DNA of 35,649 nt from a virus: IMG/VR virus record IMGVR_UViG_3300021960_000246, positions 1-35,649 of that record; one strand, written 5' to 3'. Position numbers and translations under genes: made by a program. The first letter of the stretch is position 1; the number at the start of each line of letters is the position of its first letter. Under the pieces are notes generated by a model that saw only the letters and a list, made by a program, of their open reading frames with translations, did no database searches and had not been told where the DNA came from. Below, piece after piece: positions 24,647 through 31,307 of this stretch.

Positions 24647-25117
24647 ATGGCGGCAGAGATTATCGCAGCAGTACAGATATGCGCCTCTGCTTACCGCTTC
24701 ATGAAGACAGCGGTTAATGAAGGCAAAGAGCTTGGAGATATGACCAGAGCGTTAAGTAAGTTCTGGGATGCGCGGGAAACGGTTAGTGTGCTTGAACAAA
24801 AAGCTACTAACCCGAGCAAGATAGAGCGATTGTTCGGCGGTAAATCTGTTGAGAGCCAAGCTCTTGAGATAACGCTACAAAAAAGAAAGGCTCAACAACT
24901 CGAAAGAGACCTCAAAGACCTTTTCTACTGGTCGGGCCATGCAAACCTTTGGCACGATATGCTCAAGGAAAGAACAAAGATACGGAATATGAGAATCGCT
25001 GAAGCTAAAGCTAAAGCAGAGACTAGAGCTGCAATGATTGATATTGTGGCGATTGTAGGAACTTTTTCAGCTCTTTTTGTTTCAGCGATGTTTATTATTA
25101 ATCTGGTAATAAAATGA
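24647..25117 (+). CDS. Membrane-anchored helical protein in the lysis region (156 aa)
   Basis: Residues 1-130 are helical and charged. Residues about 132-154 (AIVGTFSALFVSAMFIINLV) form one clear transmembrane segment near the C-terminus. It overlaps the next gene by 4 bases. The topology does not match a classic holin, but a membrane-tethered accessory to lysis is possible. The family is not recognised. Confidence 0.65.
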   Translation: MAAEIIAAVQICASAYRFMKTAVNEGKELGDMTRALSKFWDARETVSVLEQKATNPSKIERLFGGKSVESQALEITLQKRKAQQLERDLKDLFYWSGHANLWHDMLKERTKIRNMRIAEAKAKAETRAAMIDIVAIVGTFSALFVSAMFIINLVIK

Positions 25118-25338
25118 TTGAATTTCAAACAGGGTTTAACATCTTTCTGGCAATCGTAAGTTTTGGCGGCGGCTGGCTAGTCAATCGGGTTTTCGTACTG
25201 TTAGACCGCATAGATGCCGATATGAAACAGATACCGGAAAAATACGTGGCTAAAGACGATTACCGTGAAGACATCCGCGAAATCAAAGAAATGCTTGGCG
25301 CGATATTTAAGCGTTTAGAAGGCAAGGCTGACAAATGA
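25114..25338 (+). CDS. Single-span membrane protein with coiled-coil tail (74 aa)
   Basis: One N-terminal transmembrane segment (FNIFLAIVSFGGGWLVNRVF, residues about 8-27) is followed by a charged coiled coil containing KYVAKDDYREDIREIKEML. This is a frequent small protein beside phage lysis genes. The shape fits an inner-membrane spanin or a holin regulator, but no family signature decides between these. It overlaps both neighbours by 4 bases. Confidence 0.65.
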   Translation: MIEFQTGFNIFLAIVSFGGGWLVNRVFVLLDRIDADMKQIPEKYVAKDDYREDIREIKEMLGAIFKRLEGKADK

Positions 25339-26075
25339 AACTTGATCCTGTCCTTCTAAAGATTGCGTGTTCTTGGTCTATTAAGGCTTACAACGATACT
25401 AATCGTGATGCTATAAAGATTGAAAACAGGATTACAGGAGCCACGGCTTTTGTAATCAAGCGCAAGACCATTGATATCATTGCGTTCCGTGGTACAGAGA
25501 AAAAGCTAAACGATATTCTCACAGACCTGACTGCCATCCCAGTTCCGTATGCTGGCAGGATGTGCCACGCAGGTTTCGCTCTACAACACGCTTCTATCTG
25601 GAAAGAGATCAAGAAGCACATTGACCCAAAGAAGCGCACATTATTTACGGGACATTCACTCGCGGGAGCTCTCTCCGAAATATCAGCCGCCATTTTGATG
25701 CAGGAAAATAAGAAAAGAAGTAAGAAAGGAAATAAAGACATTTATAAGAATATAAACCTCGTCACGTTTGGAAAGCCTAACGTCTTTTTCAAAGGCTTTA
25801 AGCGACCTATGAAGTTAGATACGCAAATTTCTTGTGTCAATGGGAGCGATGCTGTGGCTAGAATTCCTCGTCTCTGCTACGGCCCTAGCATATCTCAAGA
25901 TATGCTGTACTTCTCTAATGGAGGAGTAGACTACATAAATCCGTCCAAATACCTTCGCAAGAAGGATAGAGGTATAAAAGACCGCATCTCAGACCACTTT
26001 ATGGAAGGTTACAAAGAACGACTAACCCAATTCTTAGAGGACCAGAAAAATGGTAAAACTGGCGTTAATATTTAG
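25335..26075 (+). CDS. Class 3 lipase-like hydrolase
   Basis: This 246-residue alpha/beta hydrolase has the class 3 (fungal lipase-type) arrangement. FRGTE at 51-55 is an oxyanion-loop-like motif. GHSLAG at 106-111 carries the nucleophile Ser108, GSDAVARIP carries the candidate acid Asp172, and SDHFMEGY carries candidate His221, so all three triad residues are visible. No signal peptide is seen. It lies inside the lysis cassette between a membrane protein and a lipoprotein gene, overlapping the latter by 26 bases. It may act on membrane phospholipids late in infection, but the substrate is unknown. Confidence 0.85.
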   Translation: MKLDPVLLKIACSWSIKAYNDTNRDAIKIENRITGATAFVIKRKTIDIIAFRGTEKKLNDILTDLTAIPVPYAGRMCHAGFALQHASIWKEIKKHIDPKKRTLFTGHSLAGALSEISAAILMQENKKRSKKGNKDIYKNINLVTFGKPNVFFKGFKRPMKLDTQISCVNGSDAVARIPRLCYGPSISQDMLYFSNGGVDYINPSKYLRKKDRGIKDRISDHFMEGYKERLTQFLEDQKNGKTGVNI

Positions 26076-26259
26076 TGTAGCCCTGCTCATGGTTTCCTGC
26101 ACTACAGTCGAGCAAGTCAAAGCAAACAAAGAAGTTTATTGCTCCGGTCTATATAAAGGCATGAGAGCCGTAGGACGAGGCGCACTGTCTGCCACTACGG
26201 GCGTAGTCGTACCGGATGTTTGTGACACCATTGACGAGATCGTAGCCGAAGATGCTTAA
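26050..26259 (+). CDS. Small lipoprotein, candidate outer-membrane spanin
   Basis: A 69-residue protein with a signal sequence (KLALIFSVALLMVSC) ending in a lipobox-like LMVSC, with Cys17 the predicted lipidated residue. The -3 position is Met rather than the usual Leu. The mature part is about 52 residues with two further cysteines. Size, lipidation and position next to holin and lysozyme fit an outer-membrane spanin subunit, although the usual Pro-rich character is missing. It overlaps the lipase gene by 26 bases and the holin gene by 8. Confidence 0.7.
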   Translation: MVKLALIFSVALLMVSCTTVEQVKANKEVYCSGLYKGMRAVGRGALSATTGVVVPDVCDTIDEIVAEDA

Positions 26260-26725
26260 ACTCGGCAGCTTACTAAAATCTCTTGCTCCTACCGTGGCAG
26301 AGGCCGCAGGAGGCCCGTTAGCAGGCATGGCGGTAAAGATGGTCGCATCCAAAATCGGAAGTCCTAACGCATCTGTAGAAGAGATTGAGAAGATACTGGA
26401 AATTCAGCCAGAGAAAGCCGTTTTAGTTAAACAAGCTGATGCTGATTTTCAGAATCGCTTGAAAGAGATGGAGATAAATCTGGAGTCTTTCAAGACCGAA
26501 GTTGAAGACAGGAAGGACGCAAGAAAGACTTTTGGCGATGATCCTGTTCCAAAGATATTTGCTATGGTTGCGCTAATCGGTTTTCTTGGATACGTCTTCA
26601 TGGTCACAATACAGCCTCCTGACGCGAATGATGATGGCGTGGTCAACTTAATTCTTGGTTATTTGGGCGGTTTAGTATCAGGCATATCTGCGTTCTTTTT
26701 CGGAGGCAGTAATGGAAAAAAATAA
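26252..26725 (+). CDS. Holin of the 3TM / gene-transfer-agent type (157 aa)
   Basis: The N-terminus has a Gly/Ala-rich amphipathic segment (EAAGGPLAGMAVKMVASKIG), followed by a long charged helix with EMEINLESFKTEVEDRKDAR. Two transmembrane segments follow, about residues 104-122 (KIFAMVALIGFLGYVFMV) and 130-152 (VVNLILGYLGGLVSGISAFF). This layout matches the 3TM phage holin family, which lets the lysozyme reach the cell wall. The gene overlaps the lysozyme start by 14 bases. Confidence 0.8.
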   Translation: MLKLGSLLKSLAPTVAEAAGGPLAGMAVKMVASKIGSPNASVEEIEKILEIQPEKAVLVKQADADFQNRLKEMEINLESFKTEVEDRKDARKTFGDDPVPKIFAMVALIGFLGYVFMVTIQPPDANDDGVVNLILGYLGGLVSGISAFFFGGSNGKK

Positions 26726-27167
26726 AATGGACAAGCTAATTGAAATGCTCAAGCGCCACGAAGGTGTCGAGACTCATGCGTATGACGATACTGGCGCACC
26801 AGTAGATTGTCTGGGCAAGATCACGCTAGGCGTAGGCAGAAACATTGATCCTCGCGGTGGTATCGGTCTGTCGATGGATGAGATTGAGTACCTGCTGTCT
26901 AATGACATCCTGCGTTGCATTAAAGAACTAAGCAAAGAATACCGCTGGTTTGGTGAACTTGATGATATTCGGAGAGAAGCGGTAATAGATGCGTTCTTTT
27001 GTCTGGGCGCAACACGCTTCCGCACTTTCTCAAAGATGATTAAAGCGTTTGAAGACGCAAATCACAAAGAGGCTTCAATGCAGCTATTGGATAGCCGTTT
27101 TGCAAAACAAACAGGTAGACGCGCAATAGAGCTATCAGCGATGATTGAGACCGGAAAATATGTATGA
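26712..27167 (+). CDS. Endolysin, GH24 T4-type lysozyme
   Basis: This 151-residue muramidase cleaves peptidoglycan glycan strands. The catalytic motif is intact: Glu17 in HEGVETHAYDD, Asp26 nine residues later as in T4 lysozyme, then ITLGVGRN with Thr38. The loop between Asp and Thr is longer than in T4. There is no signal peptide or SAR segment, so release depends on the holin. It is coupled to the holin gene upstream and to the nuclease gene downstream by overlaps. Confidence 0.93.
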   Translation: MEKNKMDKLIEMLKRHEGVETHAYDDTGAPVDCLGKITLGVGRNIDPRGGIGLSMDEIEYLLSNDILRCIKELSKEYRWFGELDDIRREAVIDAFFCLGATRFRTFSKMIKAFEDANHKEASMQLLDSRFAKQTGRRAIELSAMIETGKYV

Positions 27168-27561
27168 ATACAAATGCAAGATCGTAAAAGTCGTTGATGG
27201 AGATACTGTCGATGTTGACGTTGATTTGGGTTGGTCTATTAGTGTTCGTAAGCAGCGCATACGTTTGTACGGTGTTGACGCTCCCGAATCTCGCACTAGA
27301 GATTTGGAAGAAAAAAAATACGGCAAAGCCTCAAAGAAATTTGTCAAAGACTTCCTTAACAGCGACAACATACTTCTCAAGACGCGAGAAAAAGGTAAGT
27401 ACGGTAGGTATCTAGGAGACTTTTGCGTAAATGATAAATGGCTCTGCAATGAAATGATTGCGGCTTATCATGCCGTTCCTTACTATGGTCAAAACAAATC
27501 AGAGATACAAAAAGCTCACAAAGAAAACTACTTGAAGCTAAAGGAAAAAGGTTTTATTTAA
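27160..27561 (+). CDS. Staphylococcal nuclease-like (thermonuclease) protein
   Basis: From the ATG at 27160, which overlaps the lysozyme stop, the protein has 133 residues. An upstream TTG at 27145 would add five residues and is less likely. The nuclease core is clear: VVDGDTVDV, then RIRLYGVDAPE with Arg35, Asp40 and Glu43, and KGKYGRYLG with Arg83. These are the catalytic residue types of the family, a Ca-dependent phosphodiesterase. No signal peptide is visible, so the enzyme would act in the cytoplasm or be released at lysis. Its last codons overlap the end of the opposite-strand operon. Confidence 0.88.
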   Translation: MYEYKCKIVKVVDGDTVDVDVDLGWSISVRKQRIRLYGVDAPESRTRDLEEKKYGKASKKFVKDFLNSDNILLKTREKGKYGRYLGDFCVNDKWLCNEMIAAYHAVPYYGQNKSEIQKAHKENYLKLKEKGFI

Positions 27562-27773
27562 TGGAGCAATCCTCCATATTGATTCCTAGCCTGATGCTGA
27601 AAAAACTTATCGCTTAGCTCATCATTTCCAAAAATAAACTCATCCATATTTGCCAAATTGAAGGCCATAGTAGCAATATAGTTAAAGTCATCTTCGGACA
27701 TTCGTTCTTCCACTAGCTCTAGCCAATCTTCTAAATCTTCGTTGCTTTTAATTTCAAAGTCTAATCGCTTCAT
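27558..27773 (-). CDS. Small acidic protein (71 aa), function unknown
   Basis: The last gene of the minus-strand operon. The N-terminal 35 residues are strongly acidic and helical (SNEDLEDWLELVEERMSEDD). The ATG overlaps the previous gene's stop as ATGA. Small acidic phage proteins often inhibit host factors by mimicking DNA, but nothing specific supports that here. Confidence 0.65.
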   Translation of the reverse strand: MKRLDFEIKSNEDLEDWLELVEERMSEDDFNYIATMAFNLANMDEFIFGNDELSDKFFQHQARNQYGGLLH

Positions 27774-28306
27774 TTCAGCGCCTCCAGAAGTAATGGCAAT
27801 TTATAGAAGCTGGTTAGATGTTTAAATTTCATGACTCTAGCATCTTCTTTAATTCCTTGCCTAAAAACAGCCTCACCTTTTTTGTAGTCTTTTGCAACCT
27901 CTGTTTTCCAAAACCAAAATTTAGCACAGCATCCCATAATATATACGGCATTTTCAGGATAATTTATAGCGGCAAAAATATAAACCTCGCATTGCTGATT
28001 TCGCAGATAGTCGGTCAGCATTACATGATGGTCTTGTTTTATCTTACCAAAAATAAAATTAGTCGTTTTAACATCTACTTTAATGCCTTCAACTAAGAAA
28101 TCATACTCATAAGTATTGTCTACGCTGTGTTCAATACCAAGACTTGCAAGCGCCTGAGAAACAGCCAGTTCTCCGATAATCCCAGTTACAGATGAGTTAT
28201 TATTAACTGACCTAGAATTCAAGGTATTAGGACTATCTTCAGCAATCTCACGCCACAGCGGATCTATCTCAAGAATTACTTGTTTCAAAGGTAGGCCACG
28301 GCACAT
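27770..28306 (-). CDS. Putative PD-(D/E)XK nuclease in the recombination operon (178 aa)
   Basis: I start at the ATG at 28306, which has GGGA five bases upstream; an upstream TTG or GTG could add seven residues. A nuclease-type core is visible: GIIGELAVSQALASLGIEH (Glu46), then YEYDFLVEG (Asp69) and IKVDVKTT (Asp78 and Lys80), the pattern of the restriction-endonuclease fold used by Hjc- and MutH-like enzymes. Placed after ninG and a ninB-like gene, it could resolve branched recombination intermediates, but it could also be a site-specific nuclease. No specificity domain is recognised. Confidence 0.6.
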   Translation of the reverse strand: MCRGLPLKQVILEIDPLWREIAEDSPNTLNSRSVNNNSSVTGIIGELAVSQALASLGIEHSVDNTYEYDFLVEGIKVDVKTTNFIFGKIKQDHHVMLTDYLRNQQCEVYIFAAINYPENAVYIMGCCAKFWFWKTEVAKDYKKGEAVFRQGIKEDARVMKFKHLTSFYKLPLLLEALK

Positions 28307-28688
28307 GAATTCCCATCTTGTCACCAAAGTGACGGTTTAATGTCTCGTACACTTTAACGTAGTCTAGTTTCTCGGCACTAGCGGTAGAGTCTTTGCCTGT
28401 CATAGCTTCCTGCACAGGTTTCCAAAGATGTTCTTTAACGCCTCCCATAGTCCAATCAATAGATGCTTTATGCTCTAAAACCTTTTCCATTCCCAATCCT
28501 GCGGCATTGAGTTCATCAGCCATGAGCTGACACCAAACGTGTAAAGCTGAGTTCTGTTTTAAGCTGCGTTGTTTGCCAGTGGCCCATTTGATTACGAGGT
28601 ACTTTTCCTTGGCATACAGCTCGTCTATGTGCTCTTTGAACATTTTCATTGCGTGGTCTGAATTAACTATCCAATGCTCGCCTGTCAT
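28269..28688 (-). CDS. NinB-like recombination protein (139 aa)
   Basis: The motif KQRSLKQNSALHVWCQLMAD parallels the (R/S)L.QN..LW helix of the lambda Orf/NinB family, which acts as a recombination mediator binding single-stranded DNA and SSB. The C-terminal part has LDYVKVYETLNRHFGDKMGI. It overlaps the NinG stop by 4 bases and the following gene by 38, all in one operon. The match is moderate, and some relatives are only called phage hypothetical proteins. Confidence 0.6.
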   Translation of the reverse strand: MTGEHWIVNSDHAMKMFKEHIDELYAKEKYLVIKWATGKQRSLKQNSALHVWCQLMADELNAAGLGMEKVLEHKASIDWTMGGVKEHLWKPVQEAMTGKDSTASAEKLDYVKVYETLNRHFGDKMGIHVPWPTFETSNS

Positions 28689-29092
28689 TTTAATCGCTCC
28701 TCATGAATTTTTATTTGAGCCTTATACTCAGAAATCATATCGTCATAATCGGCTTTATAAAGTTTGTGAACAGCATTTTTAGTAGCAAGCATATGCTCTA
28801 CCCAATCCTTGCCGTAAAGATCTATCATGTAGATAGTATAGTTTTGAGCGGCAGCTCCGTGTTTCATGCCAAAGCCATTACAGCCTTTGCATTGCAAATG
28901 CACATTGCATTCCTCTAGCGCCCAGCGAGTGCTAGATCCTTTCGGTATGAAGTGACCGCCATCAGCGTCTTTGTAATGCACAGATTTTCCGCAAGTTGCA
29001 CAGTTAGCCATCCCGCTGTCATCAGCAGCTTTCATCCTGACAAGCTGCTGAAGCAGTCTTAATGCTTTAGCTCTTGGAGTTTCTTTAGCCAC
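28685..29092 (-). CDS. ninG: NinG/Rap-like recombination protein (135 aa)
   Basis: Starts with GTG. The zinc-binding motif is clear: CATC at 31-34, then DGGHFIPKG, STRWALEECNVHLQC and KGCNGFG, giving paired cysteines at 31/34 and 68/71 with His47. This is the core of the lambda NinG/Rap family, a structure-specific endonuclease acting on branched DNA. At 135 residues it is shorter than lambda NinG. It overlaps both neighbours. Confidence 0.85.
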   Translation of the reverse strand: MAKETPRAKALRLLQQLVRMKAADDSGMANCATCGKSVHYKDADGGHFIPKGSSTRWALEECNVHLQCKGCNGFGMKHGAAAQNYTIYMIDLYGKDWVEHMLATKNAVHKLYKADYDDMISEYKAQIKIHEERLK

Positions 29093-29324
29093 GGACTTTT
29101 AAAACCAGATAACGCTCAGCAGCTGAATCTGAAAACTGCTTAGCCTTGTATTTAGTTTTGTTATTGCGGCAATAACTGTTTATCGAATAATACGCAGTAC
29201 GCATATCGTCATAATCATCAAAAGACAGGGCTTCTGTCTCAGAAATTTCAAGCCAACGCGCAACGAATTTGCTGCGCGATGGTGTCTTTTTGATACCTGC
29301 TTCTTTCAAATCTATAACTTTCAT
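29085..29324 (-). CDS. Hypothetical protein in the recombination operon (79 aa)
   Basis: A charged helical protein (KFVARWLEISETEALSF, then DDMRTAYYSINSYCRNN) followed by a basic stretch NKTKYKAKQF. Basic plus aromatic content would suit nucleic-acid binding. The family is not recognised. The ATG overlaps the preceding stop as ATGA, and the stop overlaps ninG by 8 bases. Confidence 0.7.
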   Translation of the reverse strand: MKVIDLKEAGIKKTPSRSKFVARWLEISETEALSFDDYDDMRTAYYSINSYCRNNKTKYKAKQFSDSAAERYLVLKVRG

Positions 29325-29602
29325 CAGAACGGTATGTCCTCAAAGGTAGCTGATTCTGCTGGAGCCGCTGGTGAGCTTTCAAGCGGAGCTGCCCATTTCA
29401 GCGATATGTATGGCTGGCCTCCGTCCTTAGACTCGTTCCTCCAGCCTTTAAGACTGATCTTGCCATTCTTATTAAGATTAACAGCGCCTTGCTCGTAAGC
29501 AGCGAGTAGAGCCTTCAGCGACTCAGGATCAATAGAAGCATAATAGCTGTCATCGTACTGTGACTTATTAACGCTTGTAAGCGTGGTAAATTGATTGCTC
29601 AT
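29324..29602 (-). CDS. Small SSB-like protein with an acidic C-terminal tip (92 aa)
   Basis: It ends ATFEDIPF, which closely matches the ..DDIPF acidic tip of bacterial single-strand DNA-binding proteins that recruits repair and replication partners. The body has a lysine- and aromatic-rich beta segment (KNGKISLKGWRNESKDGGQ and YISLKWA), compatible with a reduced OB-like fold, and a proline/alanine linker before the tip, as in SSB. It lies between annealase/exonuclease and NinG. SSB identity is inferred; it is shorter than typical SSB. Confidence 0.6.
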   Translation of the reverse strand: MSNQFTTLTSVNKSQYDDSYYASIDPESLKALLAAYEQGAVNLNKNGKISLKGWRNESKDGGQPYISLKWAAPLESSPAAPAESATFEDIPF

Positions 29603-30206
29603 TTAAATTCTCCGTTTCGGTTTTAACATATTTGGCTGCGTCAATTAGAATCGGCACAGCCTTATCAATAAACTCATCATCGCGTTTTACCTCAACAATC
29701 AGCGGTTTAAGGTCTGGGTGGTAGCTGAAGAAGAAGTAGCGATCTACTTCAAGCAGCCACATACTCAGTTGAACTTGTTGAACATACTCCACAGGCAGCT
29801 TCTTATTACGCATATAACGAACATGAGTAGAGGCTCGTGGTGACTTAATCTCTACGCCAGTGTCAGACTCAAGCGTAAACAGGCCATCTGGCGAGCATCC
29901 TATGTCATAATCGTCATGAAGGTGGAAGCCTACCTCTTTGACATCTACCTCCATAATGGCGGCAAATAGGTCTCGTGCTGCGCCTTCACGCTCGTTACCG
30001 CGCTCCATGTCGGCATTCTTAAAAGTATCCACAGGCTCTCCTGTGAGCCTCTCAGCAATGACTTGGTTAAGGTAAGTATCACGAGTAGAAGATGCAGTCT
30101 TTTCACCACGGCTAGTTACCAGTGACTTAAAGCTAGATGCAGTTATGCAACCAGCTCTCAGTGCCAACCATTCGTCAGTACCTTGCTCAACGTAGTGAAC
30201 TCTCAT
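29568..30206 (-). CDS. YqaJ/lambda-type exonuclease
   Basis: This 212-residue protein has the viral recombinase nuclease core: QGTDEWLALRAGCITAS at 8-24, GNEREGAARDLF at 70-81, CSPDGL with Asp107, VEIKSP with Glu119 and Lys121, and YVQQVQLSMWL near 141-151. These are the metal-binding and QxxxY-like elements of the PD-(D/E)XK exonuclease group. It would resect double-stranded ends to give 3' single strands for the neighbouring ERF annealase. The start and stop overlap neighbours. Confidence 0.9.
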   Translation of the reverse strand: MRVHYVEQGTDEWLALRAGCITASSFKSLVTSRGEKTASSTRDTYLNQVIAERLTGEPVDTFKNADMERGNEREGAARDLFAAIMEVDVKEVGFHLHDDYDIGCSPDGLFTLESDTGVEIKSPRASTHVRYMRNKKLPVEYVQQVQLSMWLLEVDRYFFFSYHPDLKPLIVEVKRDDEFIDKAVPILIDAAKYVKTETENLNEQSIYHAYKR

Positions 30207-30787
30207 AATGCTGCCTCCAACTGATCAATGCGGCCTTGAATGATATTAGCTTGATCATTTGTTATAACCCAAGTCTTAGCTCCAGCCTTAGATAAAGCAG
30301 CCTCCTCTGGAACATTAAGATCAGAGAGCTTTGCGCGTATCTTAGCAACCGTCTCATCAGTAGCTAACTTTGGCTTTGCAGCAGGCTTTTTTCGGTTGCC
30401 ATGAGTAGCGAAGTCACCGCCATCATCCAATTTCGGATCTGAAATTAGAAAAAGGCTTGCGAGAAGATAGCGCTTTGCGTAAGTGTAGCAGCCGCCAGTT
30501 GCTTGGGCGCTGCGTTCTTTCTTGTCAACAAAGCATTCTTGGCAGTAATGCTGACCGCTATTCTCGTGCTTCAGCCAGATGCGAACTCCTGCTTGATGCT
30601 CTTGATTAAGGTCTTCAAAGTAAAAAAAGATGCCTTGCCCTGATAAAACTCTATGTACAGCAGGCAACAAGTCTTCTAGCTTGTGGTACTTATGACCATT
30701 AGCAAAGCTGTTGACTCCTGACTTCTTTGGTGAGGTGAAATTAGATTGGGCCGCTGAAAACGCTGCCCAGAAGTGTGCTTGTGACAT
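30203..30787 (-). CDS. erf: ERF-family single-strand annealing protein
   Basis: This 194-residue protein has the Erf core: AAFSAAQSNF, KYHKLEDLLPAVHRVLSGQG, and the diagnostic CYTYAKRYLLASLF at 100-113 with SAQATGG just before it. Erf of P22 promotes annealing and circularisation of phage DNA. The C-terminal part is a basic linker followed by a helical segment. It is the first gene of the leftward operon, with GGGAG upstream of the ATG. Its exonuclease partner overlaps its stop by 4 bases. Confidence 0.88.
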   Translation of the reverse strand: MSQAHFWAAFSAAQSNFTSPKKSGVNSFANGHKYHKLEDLLPAVHRVLSGQGIFFYFEDLNQEHQAGVRIWLKHENSGQHYCQECFVDKKERSAQATGGCYTYAKRYLLASLFLISDPKLDDGGDFATHGNRKKPAAKPKLATDETVAKIRAKLSDLNVPEEAALSKAGAKTWVITNDQANIIQGRIDQLEAAL

Positions 30788-30822
30788 GAGTAGACTCCCA
30801 TCTTCTCGTTAAAGGAGATGCT

Positions 30823-30851
30823 ACCTTACACTATGTTGAAATCATGTGCAA
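30823..30851 (-). promoter_or_regulatory. Possible leftward promoter of the recombination operon
   Basis: On the minus strand, TTGCAC (30851-30846) is a fair -35 box and TAAGGT (30828-30823) a poor -10 box at 17-base spacing. They lie about 35-65 bases upstream of the erf start codon, the right place for the operon promoter. Only the -35 matches consensus well. Confidence 0.3.
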
Positions 30852-30924
30852 GCTGGTTTTAAAAAAGTTTGAAAAGTAAGAATGCCAGCGCACCGCCGAG
30901 TCGGCTTGTGATGGGAGGTACAAG

Positions 30925-30944
30925 ATGTAGTAGGGAAACTACAT
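30925..30944. other. Perfect 7-bp hairpin in the control region
   Basis: ATGTAGT at 30925-30931 pairs with ACTACAT at 30938-30944 around a 6-base AGGGAA loop. There is no T-run on either side, so it is not a simple terminator. It could be an operator or RNA element. Confidence 0.5.
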
Positions 30945-30945
30945 T

Positions 30946-31008
30946 ACACCGGCATATGTTGTGTATTGTACATTACTATTGTTTAGTAGTATATTGGCAA
31001 TCCGGTGT
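30946..31008. repeat. Long inverted repeat enclosing a smaller hairpin
   Basis: ACACCGG at 30946-30952 is the exact reverse complement of CCGGTGT at 31002-31008. Between them, TACTA (30974-30978) pairs with TAGTA (30984-30988). The nested arrangement could form a cruciform or a branched RNA and surrounds a promoter-like sequence. Confidence 0.5.
30966..30995 (+). promoter_or_regulatory. Candidate rightward promoter inside the inverted repeat
   Basis: TTGTAC at 30966-30971 and TATATT at 30990-30995 are separated by 18 bases, giving four of six matches to each sigma70 box. Transcription would run into the structured non-coding block, consistent with a leader or small RNA, though AT-rich DNA gives such matches by chance. 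Confidence 0.35.
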
Positions 31009-31261
31009 GATAAATCCTGACCGAAAAAACTCAGCGATATGGCCTATGGGTAGCCTTTAAACGCCCAGATAGCGCAGTGTTCCGAGAGTGATGGGATCGC
31101 GCCCAACCAGCAGAGGACGGGCGGCAAACCAGTTAGCGGACACAGAGGAGGCTTGACGCAGCCATCAAGGATTGATGAAGCGTTCTGGCAATAGATACAC
31201 TGCGGATCATGCTGAAATCTAGGACTAGGTGTCCCAAACCATCTAAAATGATTTTTTCTTC

Positions 31262-31281
31262 AAATAAGTGTGAAATAAGTG
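31262..31281 (+). repeat. Two direct repeats AAATAAGTG at 11-base spacing, probable operator
   Basis: AAATAAGTG occurs at 31262-31270 and 31273-31281, one helical turn apart, with the second copy reaching into the -35 box of the strong rightward promoter. This arrangement suits cooperative binding of a repressor or activator such as the XRE-type protein encoded at 34702. Confidence 0.55.
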
Positions 31282-31307
31282 GACACAAGGTGTTATTAGT
31301 GTACAAT
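31280..31307 (+). promoter_or_regulatory. Strong sigma70-like rightward promoter
   Basis: TGGACA at 31280-31285 and TACAAT at 31302-31307, each five of six to consensus, are spaced by 16 bases. The expected start, near 31314, gives a short leader before the ribosome binding site AGGAG and the ATG at 31354. It faces the long + strand gene array and is the best promoter in the window. Confidence 0.7.

Noticed and set aside
31055-31130. A tRNA-like opening (GCCCAGATAGCGCAGT) in the control region
   Set aside because: It resembles a tRNA 5' end and D-arm, but no T-arm consensus or matching acceptor stem follows within tRNA length.
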